From Hyposmocoma kahamanoa (lineage: Eukaryota; Arthropoda; Insecta; Lepidoptera; Cosmopterigidae): a DNA stretch of 64,000 nt. The DNA lies in the NCBI RefSeq assembly GCF_003589595.1, contig NW_020653200.1, forward strand, positions 2,855,955 to 2,919,954, given 5' to 3'. Both the position numbers and the translations under genes were made by a program. Positions 11,653 to 20,630 of this stretch are shown piece after piece. The stretch's first letter is position 1; the number at the start of each line of letters is the position of its first letter. The notes below the pieces were generated by a model. The model made no database searches. It saw only the letters and a program-made list of their open reading frames with translations, and had not been told where the DNA came from.

Positions 11653-11754
11653 AACCGTGACGATGGGACCTGTAAAGGGCCCGAATGGTCGGTTTGTTTG
11701 AAAAAAGAAATACACGCGATTTAAATCCGGGAAAATAGTTTCATTTACTATATT

Positions 11755-12290
11755 TTATTATTGTATTATTATTGTGTAAAATTATTACTAACATAGTTGT
11801 AGGGTTTTCTTGTAATGTACTAATACTATGGACCCACCCCCGTAGTCTTTAATAAACAATTTTGAATTTGAAATTTGATTTAACTAATAGCATTTAACTA
11901 CTACTTATTTTAATTCTATAGAGAGCTATTTGTTATATTATTATGTGACAGTATAACATATAACATGTAGCTGCAGCATATGCTGCTTATTAGATGCATA
12001 TTTTGCTATAATTCTCAAACAATGCTTTAGCGGGATGATTAATTCTGAAATACCAGAAGTATTTCCCCATAGTATAACACCGCATTTTAACCATGAATAT
12101 GCGTACGCATAATAATGATGGTTAATGTTTGATTTTAGAACAAGTTTATCTATATGTAAACTAACTTGTAAGTAGTTCTTGTGTGTGGTAATTTATTTTT
12201 AATGTCATCGTATGGTAGTATGGTAAATGGTATAATTTTTGCATTTTTCCTCAAGAGGGCTGGTAATAATAATAACATAATAATAACGCA
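11755..12290. other. AT-rich intergenic, nothing recognised
   Basis: No coding, tRNA or repeat boundary is seen apart from low-complexity AT sequence leading into the SINE tail. Confidence 0.3.
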
Positions 12291-12490
12291 ACACACATAT
12301 AGCCCCGCACTAGGGAAACCCTGTGTCGCGGGTGCTATCGACACACACATAGACCACAATAAATTACAACCAAAATCGCGAAAGAAATAAATGTAGGCCA
12401 TACACATACTTCTCACGGCCTGGGAAATGTACTCAGGACCTCTGCGTGGCATTCCGGAATAGTAACTGTTCGGCCACCGAGGCAGTGTCT
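12290..12490 (-). repeat. tRNA-derived SINE (copy 2)
   Basis: This is the inverted counterpart of the SINE at 5468. The tRNA-like head lies at 12415-12490 (TGGCCGAACAGTTAC on the minus strand) and the body runs to GTGCGGGGCTATATG. It ends in a short ATT-type tail (about 12270-12290). The B box is altered compared with copy 1, and the body is about 85 percent similar by eye. Confidence 0.75.
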
Positions 12491-12611
12491 GATCTCCATA
12501 CTACAGATTGTAACTCAGAAAAAGGTCAAAATCCCGTCTTATGTCTAGATGCAGTGGCGGATTTGCAGTCTTGGCGTGAGAGACATAATGGCGGGTGTAA
12601 CTTAACGGATC

Positions 12612-13015
12612 TTGACAAATTTGGTATCAAAAAAATGTACCCAATTTGTATTATTTAGTACCTCTGTTTAAAAAAATTGTACCTCCATCAGAACGAAGTT
12701 ATAGCAATATCAAAGGTACACCCGCCGTATTGACTGTCAATATGGCGGGTGTACCTCGGATTACCAGTATTTATTTAATAGCTATAAAAACTTCTTGTTT
12801 CAATTATTCGTACCTTAATAGCACTCTGAAGTAAAGGAAACTCCAGCTCGATCTGCTGGTTAGTTTCTGAGAAATAAGGCAAAATATGTTGAGATTTAAG
12901 AGTGTCGTGTGCGCTTAACGAATAACATATTTGGTACCAAAAAAATGTACCAAAATTTATACTATTTAGTACTAATTCTTAAAAAAATTGTACTTCTATC
13001 ATAGCGATGTTATAG
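12612..13015. repeat. Two diverged direct repeats and a 41-bp near-perfect hairpin
   Basis: Segments 12612-12700 and 12924-13014 share TTTGGTA..AAAAAAATGTACC, then TATTTAGTAC and AAAAAAATTGTAC, in the same order. Between them, 12715-12755 is an inverted repeat (GGTACACCCGCCGTATTGAC and its complement with one mismatch). Related GGCGGGTGTA and GGTACACTCGCCAT motifs occur at 12591 and 14094. This looks like a decayed MITE cluster. Confidence 0.5.
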
Positions 13016-13108
13016 TGACATCTTCTTTTAAATGTTATGGCTCCATCGAAATAATCAATGATTTTGCCAATGTCAAGTAAAAATAAGTATGTACGGTAGT
13101 TTAATATT

Positions 13109-13592
13109 AGGGGTTAAAGTATGAAATTGCCGTTTTATTGCAATAGGTTNNNNNNNNNNNNNNNNNNNNNNNNNNNNNNNNNNNNNNNNNNNNNNNNNNN
13201 NNNNNNNNNNNNNNNNNNNNNNNNNNNNNNNNNNNNNNNNNNNNNNNNNNNNNNNNNNNNNNNNNNNNNNNNNNNNNNNNNNNNNNNNNNNNNNNNNNNN
13301 NNNNNNNNNNNNNNNNNNNNNNNNNNNNNNNNNNNNNNNNNNNNNNNNNNNNNNNNNNNNNNNNNNNNNNNNNNNNNNNNNNNNNNNNNNNNNNNNNNNN
13401 NNNNNNNNNNNNNNNNNNNNNNNNNNNNNNNNNNNNNNNNNNNNNNNNNNNNNNNNNNNNNNNNNNNNNNNNNNNNNNNNNNNNNNNNNNNNNNNNNNNN
13501 NNNNNNNNNNNNNNNNNNNNNNNNNNNNNNNNNNNNNNNNNNNNNNNNNTTAGATTTTCAGTACAAATCGGCAATTTCATACTTTAACCCCT
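13109..13592. mobile_element. Terminal inverted repeats flanking an assembly gap
   Basis: AGGGGTTAAAGTATGAAATT at 13109 and its complement (AATTTCATACTTTAACCCCT) ending at 13592 form a 23-plus-base inverted repeat on either side of the gap. A direct repeat GATTTTGCCAATGTC lies outside each end (13061 and 13606). The hidden interior is probably a foldback or MITE-type element, which may be why assembly failed there. Confidence 0.55.
13150..13549. other. Assembly gap (400 N)
   Basis: Unresolved bases. Open frames reported across it are artefacts. Confidence 0.99.
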
Positions 13593-13813
13593 ATTATAAA
13601 ATGGCGATTTTGCCAATGTCCTGTATATAATAATTTATTTTAAAAAATTAACGAAAATATTTGTAGTGACATCATAATTGTAAATATTTTCGTTAATTTT
13701 TTTTTAATGAATTTCCGTCATTTATTAGTGTAGGCAAACGTTCCATCTTACAGCCTCTTCATGTGTCAGCATTTTTCCTTGTTTTGATGTAAAAGGTGAC
13801 AAGCGCCTATTCT

Positions 13814-14062
13814 TATATCGTCGGTTAAAAGGTAAAACTCATTAAGTGACATTTTGTTCAAAAACTAGATTTTTTCAATTTTGCTTTATTGGGAAGAACA
13901 TCTATGACAAGAAAAATTCAGTAAGTCTGTGGTGTCCTTCATGTTTTAATACATACCAGTCCTTTAGTGATTTTTCATAATGAAAAAATACAAAATCTTA
14001 ATTATCTCCCTTTGGCCAATTAGGCTATTAGTGAGTTTTTTTACCTTTTAACCGACGATATA
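13814..14062. mobile_element. 249-bp MITE
   Basis: The ends are inverted repeats: TATATCGTCGGTTAAAAGGT on the left, and ACCTTTTAACCGACGATATA on the right, followed by AATT. The interior is AT-rich and non-coding. Just upstream (13648-13705) is a separate AATTAACGAAAATATTTG hairpin. Confidence 0.65.
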
Positions 14063-14154
14063 ATTTATTTGACAAATCTGTCAGGATCCGTTAAGGTACA
14101 CTCGCCATTGTGACTCACGCAGTCTTGGCCGCCATAGGCTCCAGGCCTTGCGGT

Positions 14155-14275
14155 CAGTACCAGGATCCGTTCAATAGTTTGAGTTTATCGCGACCAGACA
14201 GATAGACGTTGTGATGTAGAGATTATACATTACATTATAGATATGTAACATATCTATATTTTATACATAAAATGT
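14155..14275 (-). repeat. Fragment of the GCGATAAACTC repeat (copy 1)
   Basis: On the minus strand it reads AGATATGTTACATATCTATA and continues through TCTGTCTGGTCGCGATAAACTC. The same order occurs at 22700-22910 on the plus strand, so it is a dispersed repeat. It is non-coding. Confidence 0.55.
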
Positions 14276-14518
14276 ACGAAAGTGATTTAGGAAGGTATTG
14301 TTATACGATGCGGTGCAGTGCGGCCAGCCATAATGTTCGCGAGCCTTTAGAATATTTAGGTAATTTGATTTATTTCTTGTTATAATTTGTTCACTATTGG
14401 CCGCCCTGTGCCCGGGCGTACTGGGCCTTAGGGCAAATCAGCTAGTGTCTAGATAGCACTCTTCAATAGCCTGGAAGTCCTGGAATTCCTCTTTAATATG
14501 AAATATAAATGGTTAAAG

Positions 14519-14759
14519 CCATTACAAATAAATAGACGTTGGGTTCGCGCTAAAAAGTGTCCGAACTTACAGGGCGTTAAAATCGTATACAGAGCGTCAA
14601 TCACGCTTTAGTCTTCTGCAATGACATTACAATTTAAATTCAACGTTTTAGCTTTTTCATATTCCTTTACATGTCACTACGTTTAAATAGGTTGACTTGG
14701 GACATTTTTTTCGTGGTTTTTGTATTAAGCCTGTCGTCCATTTATTTCTAAGTCAATGG
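14519..14759. mobile_element. MITE of the CCATTGACTT family (copy 1)
   Basis: It ends at 14759 in GTCCATTTATTTCTAAGTCA followed by ATGG. It shares its interior in inverse orientation (AAGTGTCCGAACTTACAGGG, TGACATGTAAAGG) with 24938-25224. The left end here is degraded. Confidence 0.65.
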
Positions 14760-14879
14760 TTAAAGCGGTCTGTTTTTTTCCTTGTAATATTATTCAAATA
14801 ATGACCATGAACTAAAATTATTTTTTGAACTTTAACTAATATGCGTACCTATCCATAGATGATATATATAATATATATA

Positions 14880-15080
14880 CAGAACAAAAATCTTTTTTAA
14901 TAAAAAATCCGACCTCAAAAGTTCGTGGAATTAAATCTATTGGCCAAGTTCCATTGAAATCTGCTACCGGAAAGTGTGCGAAACCGGATTCATCCATTAG
15001 TTTGCCACCCTTAGAGGTGGAACAATTTCTTCAAATTTAAATGGAACCTCTTCTGAGGTATCCTCTTTCCATTTGATTTA
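14880..15080 (-). repeat. Dispersed repeat with AACCGACTTC ends (copy 2, degraded)
   Basis: It shares the minus-strand blocks around CGCACACTTTCCGGTA and the CCACGAA segment with the copy at 6899-7160. Boundaries are vague. Confidence 0.45.
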
Positions 15081-15154
15081 AAACATTTACTGGTTTAAGG
15101 GGGTGCCTAGTTAATAGCGGGAAATGTTTAAAGTTTTTTTTTTATATGATACCT

Positions 15155-15440
15155 AGAGACGGAACGAATAAGATGGTTGCGCCTGATGGTAAGCGACACG
15201 CCTGTGCATATCAGTTGCAGTGTCACTCAGAGCTTTAAAACACAAAAATCTGAGGGGCACTTCCACTGCTCCCGTCATCCTGAGACGTAAGTTGATAAGT
15301 CTCATGTGCCTGTAACTTCACCAGCATCCTTATCTTTCAAAAACCGGAATGTAGTAATGCTCACATTACTGTTTGGCGGTAGATATAGGCAAGGTGACAG
15401 TACTTCCCTGGACGAATCTCTCACAAGCAGCTTTACTGCT
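15155..15440 (+). repeat. Dispersed 230-280-bp repeat (copy 2)
   Basis: Full-length relative of 6118-6395, from ACGGAACGAATAAGATGG to TTCCCTGGACGAATCTCTCA. It is non-coding. The stretch to 15900 that follows shows nothing else. Confidence 0.65.
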
Positions 15441-16445
15441 ACAAGGTGCTAAATAGACACAATGGTTCGGCGTATTTCTGAAAATTCGCAACAGAAATCC
15501 GCTGTGACTGTTTCGGTCAACGGAGCTGATGTCGCGTTCTGGTGCTACAGAGAAGATCAATCACGAGATACATCACAAATCACTATCCGGAGTTTTGTTT
15601 TTTGGAAAATTAGGGCTCTTAACAGTAACATCATCGTTGTTTTGCATTTTGTTAATAATGAATGACTTAGCCTAATAAGATATTTTATATTTTCACGTGC
15701 TAAATGTTACGCGCTTGTGACATGGCAAATAAAGCGTTTGAACTTTGAAAATAGTTTAAGGAATCTGAGAAATAATCCACACAATGAATTCGTTCAGTAA
15801 TTATATTTATTTTACTATTAGCTAGCCACAATTAGGTACACTTTTTCCCAATTTTCCTTGCGACTACACGTTTCAGACGACCAAAAGCCAATGCCTCCAA
15901 CACGTACCTCGCTCAGCCTCGTTTACCCCAATTTCATTCCCCCCACGTCCGTTCGATTGGTGTTGCCATTTTTAGAAAAAACGAAGTCCCAATATTGAAT
16001 GTCTTTGATTTTAATCGAAACTTATACTGACCATCCTGAAGTCGTGTGTTATACAAGTTTCAGGTGGAACCTTACACTTGGCGATGCGATTCACGTGACG
16101 GAGGTGAACATAAGTACGTTACAATATAATTAATAGACTAAGACAAAACTGTTTCAAGTATGTAAATATTAGTAACATCTTTGGAAAATTATAATTTTAG
16201 GTAATCTATTTCTAATCTTAATGATAACACATTGATATGGTGTTAACTAGTAACCTGACTAAAACAAAATTATCATTAAAGTTGCTAATAAACATTGTAG
16301 TTATAATATCGGGTAATTTGTTGAATTCTTGAAACTATTATTTATCCATCAATGCTAATGACATTACATAATCCAATTAAGTTTCCTACTACTACTAATT
16401 ATATTTCCATCTAAATAAAAACAAAAAAAATGTATCCAAACATTA

Positions 16446-16540
16446 ATCCAGTTAACCATACATTTAACTATCCATTTAACCATCCATTTAACCATCCTTT
16501 TATTTATCCATTTTTATCCATGGTTATCCATCCAGACATC
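16446..16540. repeat. 12-bp tandem repeat (CCATTTAACCAT)n
   Basis: About seven imperfect units of CCATTTAACCAT and CCATTTATCCAT lie within the non-coding 3' side of the Gypsy remnant. The open frame across them (16430-16630) is a by-product of the repeat. Confidence 0.7.
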
Positions 16541-16802
16541 CAAGAAAAATACCCATTCGTCAGATACTGTAATATTTTGAATCAGGTCGAGCTCAAATCA
16601 GTCAAACAAAATAAACGATCCTGTGATTAGTCTGTGGCAGAGTGAACACAATCTATATTTGGTATAGATTTGATACATAATTAACTAACAGACAACAATC
16701 AAACATTATCACTACAATAAACTAACAAATAAGAATCAAGCATTATCACTAGAATATTTATAAACGGTGTACACTACTAGTACTATGTAATTATTTTATT
16801 AA

Positions 16803-17930
16803 TCTGAGGTGTCTGTGTCCCCATTACCCTCATCATTACTAGTATCAAATTCCTCATCGTTATCGATTTCTAGAGAGGCTATGTATCCACATAGCCTCTG
16901 CCAGGGCTGCATTCGATCTGCGGCAACAGTTGTTTATCGCTTGGTTTTCATCCCTTCAAACCCTGCGATCGGACCAACCCTGTGTCGGTCATTGCCTAAG
17001 ACCTTGACAACCCTAAATGGACGTTCATATGAGGGCATTAGCTTCGTACTTTGACCATTATTTTGAAAAGCGACCTTTGTCATTTTTACTAAATCACCAT
17101 GATGGTAAGTACGGGTAGGTCGTTCTCCTTGATTATAGTATTGCTTTTGTTTATCCTGAGGCTTATCAATTCTGCCTTTAGCTTCGTCACGAATAGAAGA
17201 TAAATATGTGACTTCTCGCGATTGTTTAGTAATCTAGTTCAATGCCGGTTTACGTTCGCTGTTTATTTTCTTACCGAACAAAATATCTGCTTGCGCCCTG
17301 CCGATAGTTGTCTGTATTGTATTGTTCAGACCCTATTGAATCCTGCCTATTTTCTCGTCCCAGTTCCTCTCATCGTCTCTTGAGGTTCTGCGCTGCGAGA
17401 AAGTTGAGGATTGTTCTGTTGTAGCGTTCAACTTGACCGTTGGACCTCGGACTAGCAACCGCATTCAAAACGTGCTTTATCCGTGGGTCAAGTCAGAACC
17501 TTCGAAATACATGGGAAGTGGAACAGGAACCGCGATCGCTTATGAACCTATCAGGAGCTCGGACGATATCAGAAATCTGAAAAACCCTAATCACATTTTG
17601 TGCGTTCGTGTTCCAGACAGACTTGATAAATACAAATTTGGTGAACGAGTCTACGACCGATAGCTTATGAGTATTTCCTCGCTTTGATTTTACAAAGGGC
17701 CTAAGGTGGCTGATGTGCAAGGTGTGGAATGGTACTCCTACCTTCTCTGCAGGATGTAATAAACGGTCGCGTGCGTTTGAAGTCCTTTTGGCATACGCGC
17801 AATCTATACAAGCTTCGACGTATTTCTTTACCAACCTCTTCATTTTCGCAAACCAATAAAAAAATTTTATACGCTCTAAACTTTTTTCAAAACCTACATG
17901 CCCAATCTCGTCATGGTTGATTTTGCACAA
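16803..17930 (-). pseudogene. Gypsy integrase and C-terminal tail
   Basis: Integrase would insert the retroelement cDNA. The N-terminal H2C2 zinc site is visible at 17930-17800 (HDEIGHVG, CIDCAYAK). The catalytic core follows. Its first aspartate appears lost (HISHLRPF where IDHLGPF is usual). VVDSFTKF and the second-aspartate region FISDRGS are present, and, after a frame break near 17490, SPRSNGQVERYN keeps the glutamate. The tail (about 17130-16803) reads GERPTRTYHHGDLVKM..., RPFRVVKVLGNDR and an acidic end, the usual Gypsy post-core region. Several shifts and stops make it non-functional. Confidence 0.75.
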
Positions 17931-17983
17931 CTGTCACCTTGCGCCCTTTGGGATAACGCACCTAACACATTCCTTATCACCCC

Positions 17984-18650
17984 CTATACGTCAGAAAAGT
18001 TTATTATCTTTAGGACGTAATTTTCCTTGATATATTCTAATCCTTTGGGATTAAGTCCGCTACTGACAACATCACGAATTTGCTTTAACTCTGAATCACC
18101 TAGCTGGAGTGTGAGTAACCGATCATCGTTATTTATAGTCCTCACCATGGGGTACTGTTCAGGATTCTGAGTCTCGGGGTCCAGAACTGGATTCCGTGAT
18201 AGTGCATCGACGTGTTCCATTTTTGTACCTACTCTGTGCTCGATAACGTAGTCGAACTCTTGTAGCGCTAGCCACCATAGAGCAATTCTCGGCACGAGGT
18301 CGCGTTTGTCTAAGGTTGATCGGAGTGCGCTGCAATCCGTGACCACCCTAAAGGTTTTCCCTAAAAGAAATACTCGTAACTTCTTAAGTGCGCAGACCAC
18401 AGCCAAGGTCTCCAGCTCGTAGGAGTGAAAGTCCCTTTCATCGGGCGTTGTCTGTCGACTATAACAGGCTACAGGATGGATAGGACCTTCACTCCCTTGA
18501 TGTCGCTGCAGCAAAATACCTCCGACTCCTAGTTTGCTGACGTCAGCGTGAAGTTCTGTTTCTGCTAAGGAATCATACAGAGTAAGTACGGGTTGTTTCA
18601 AGAGATTGCCCTTCATGGCCTCGAATGAGTCGTCTTGATCATTCATTACC
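17984..18650 (-). pseudogene. Gypsy RNase H domain
   Basis: A 220-codon frame holding the Ty3-type RNase H that degrades the RNA of the RNA/DNA hybrid. LHADVSKLGVGGILLQ carries the first catalytic aspartate, SYELETLAVVCALKKLR the glutamate, and VVTDCSALRSTLDKRDL the next aspartate, with HVDALSR near the end. It starts abruptly after the protease frame at about 18645, so no reverse transcriptase lies upstream. The copy is relatively well kept, but its fusion partner is gone. Confidence 0.8.
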
Positions 18651-18960
18651 CATCACACTGATGGGTAAAATTGGCAGCTGTTGTTCGGAAAAGCTTTGAC
18701 CAACAAGCATCGATTTTTCCAAGAACTCGTTGTCTACTACTCTACAAGAAACAATAGCACTAACGCCATCAATTGATATGCCAACCTTCACAGACCCCCT
18801 ACATTGTACCAAGTTGTTTCCGAAACCCTTCAGCATAGTTGGGATACCGTCATGATTAAATCCTAGCTTAACTAAATCAGACAGTCTAATCAAGGTAACT
18901 TCGCTACCAAGGTCAACGAAGGCTTCCAGAGAGACATTACCGACATATCTCTTTTACAAA
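18639..18960 (-). pseudogene. Gypsy aspartic protease remnant
   Basis: The segment VSLEAFVDLGSEVT (about 18940-18900) holds the aspartic protease DxGS-type active site. It is followed by LIRLSDLVKLGF and a beta-rich stretch to 18639. Such proteases cut the Gag-Pol precursor. The frame ends where the missing reverse transcriptase should begin. Confidence 0.6.
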
Positions 18961-19209
18961 TTTGTCACATGGATATGAACTTGAAATGAGCATGGTCTTA
19001 GGCATCGTGTCAGTCTTTGTTGATCCTGGATTATATTGATTAGATCGATATACTTCGGGTTTATGCCCCACTTTATTGCAATGGTGGCATTTGGTTAGGG
19101 GCTTGGGACATTTCGAATAGGGGTGACCTTTCTCCTTGCAGTTGTAGCAATAAAGATTCGGCTTATTACTCCTTGCGTTCGTCCTACTCCCCTGCTTATC
19201 ATTTAACAT
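18937..19209 (-). pseudogene. Gag nucleocapsid, CCHC zinc knuckles
   Basis: Two zinc knuckles are visible: CYNCKEKGHPYSKC (intact CX2CX4HX4C) and CHHCNKVGHKPEVY, in which the last cysteine is replaced by tyrosine. This region packages retroelement RNA. It follows the gag frame ending at 19225 with a small break between them. Confidence 0.8.
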
Positions 19210-19224
19210 ATTACTATTCCTATC

Positions 19225-20420
19225 TCAAAATGATTGTTGTAGATTTACGGGTAGTTCCCTATTACTACTCAGAAGGTATTTCAAAAGCTGTTCAGGTTGT
19301 TCGCAGCGGAGTGCCAATGCACTCGTTCGCATAGTCCTATCACTAATACCGTGAATAATGCAGTCTACCTGAAAGCCTAGCCTAGCCTTTCCGTAAAAGT
19401 AATTTTGATTGAACTCGTTTGGTTTACTTTTCCACCTCAGCATATCTTCTAAAACCTGTCCATAATTTTGTTCGCATGGGAAAGCATCCATTAAATTGAC
19501 CTGCCATTCTTCCCAACTGATCATTATAGAATTGAGGTTCTCATACCAGGTTTTAGCTAACCCTGTAAGTTTTTGCATAGTGAAATGCGCTAAGGTCCTT
19601 TCGTCCCAGCCAAAAACCTTGGCACACTCATTAACCTTTTTTAGCCACACGTCCATGCTCTGGTTTTTTTCAGAGGGATTACATTCTGGAATGATAGGAA
19701 ATGAAACTATTTTTCCGGATTTAAATCGCGTATATTTGTTTTTTCAAATAAATCGACGTTTCGGGCCCTGTACAGGTCCCATGGTCACGGTTGACTGGGT
19801 TTGAAAAAACAAATATACGCGATTTAAATCCGGAAAAATAGTTTCATTTCCTATGTGTAACAATCGCGAAAACCTAAGAATTCTGGAATGATATTTGTGT
19901 GATCCAAAGGCTTAACTTGTGGACTCAGGTTTTGTGGCTGCGACGAACAGGCATCCTTAATGGAGCTAATTATTTGCAATACTTCTTTATCAGTAAAAGT
20001 AATAGGGCTCGTGACTTTTTGCGTTCCTGTGCGCAGCTCGCGTCGGCCGGTTTACTGCGACTGCGACTCCCGTGATTGATTCTGTCATCGTCCAAATCGC
20101 GCCATCCGCTGCGGTATCGACGCTGATCGTCGTCACGCTCCTTCTGCAGTTCCAGTTCCAGTAGCTGCGGCTGCGGTGGCGACTATAGCTGCGGCTACAG
20201 CCGCGACTTCGCCTGCGTGTGCTTGCACACCCTGAGCGGGGTGGCTGCGCGCACTTGCCTGGCTGGTACGCGAACGGTCCCGCGTATGCCACGCAGTCGC
20301 AGTACCGAACCGAGGAATTTGGAGACTTCGTATACCAACATCCATCCATGCCCTGAAACTCCAACAATTTACCCCATTTTCATTCCCCCCACATCCGTTC
20401 GATTTCGGTGTTGTCATTTT
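19225..20420 (-). pseudogene. Gypsy gag, interrupted by a Penelope palindrome
   Basis: The upstream part (20367-19990) is arginine/serine and alanine-rich. After DKEVLQIISSIKD it runs into HTNIIPE. The 183-bp insertion (19697-19879) splits the frame, which resumes at NPSEKNQSMDVWLKKVNEC and continues through YENLNSIMISWEEWQ to 19225, a capsid-like Gag. The 14-bp duplication on each side of the insert shows where gag was cut. Confidence 0.7.
19697..19879. mobile_element. Penelope palindrome (copy c) with 14-bp target duplication
   Basis: Inverted arms GGAAATGAAACTATTTTTCC... and ...GGAAAAATAGTTTCATTTCC flank a short centre. The tail TATGTGTAACAATCGCGAAA then ACCTAAG lies on the right only. 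ATTCTGGAATGATA occurs directly before (19683-19696) and directly after (19880-19893), a perfect 14-bp duplication that fixes the element's ends. It is the cleanest of the five copies. Confidence 0.88.
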
Positions 20421-20630
20421 TAGAAAAAGCGAAGTCCCAATACTAAATTAAATTTTAATAGAACCTTACAATAGTGACTGTATACTGTCGGTTTTTGTAG
20501 AAAGGGCGAAAACGCCATTTTGAAAAATTTTTCAGGGGAGTATATTTTACTATTTTGAACTATTTTAAATTCAAGTTCGAAACTGAATCTAACTACAACC
20601 AAAATTGAGTTTTAAAACAAGGCGTAAATA

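Larger units (their letters stand above)
7553..11750 (+). mobile_element. Truncated Penelope-like retroelement (copy b) split by Transib
   Basis: The left end is an inverted pseudo-LTR beginning CTTAGGTTTTCGCGATTG. It is followed by the end of the Penelope coding region (7672-8182), a non-coding 3' region and, after the Transib insertion, the right pseudo-LTR (11653-11750: GGGACCTGTAAAGGGCCCG and so on). Reverse transcriptase is absent, so the element is 5'-truncated. The empty site can be read directly: ...AGTCAACCG before the Transib and AACCGTGACGATGGG after it together restore the AGTCAACCGTGACC seen in copy a. Penelope elements typically carry repeated or inverted pseudo-LTRs and often hammerhead motifs, which agrees with this layout. 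Confidence 0.75.
15928..20437 (-). mobile_element. Decayed Gypsy-type LTR retroelement
   Basis: Minus-strand order is gag, CCHC knuckles, protease, RNase H, integrase (H2C2 and core) and a C-terminal tail, which is the Ty3/Gypsy order. The reverse transcriptase is missing between protease and RNase H. Segments of about 65-70 bases at 15928-15993 and 20368-20437 (CATTCCCCCCACGTCCGTTC and its variant, then TTTTTAGAAAAA and GAAGTCCCAATA) are direct repeats outside the coding block, and I take them as LTR remnants. A Penelope palindrome interrupts gag. No envelope-like frame is seen. The whole copy is inactive. Confidence 0.75.

Noticed and set aside
13107..13630. Long open frames on both strands
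   Set aside because: They are made of undetermined bases across the 400-N gap.
16430..16630. Asn/Pro/Phe-rich small protein
   Set aside because: It is translation of a 12-bp tandem repeat inside a dead retroelement.
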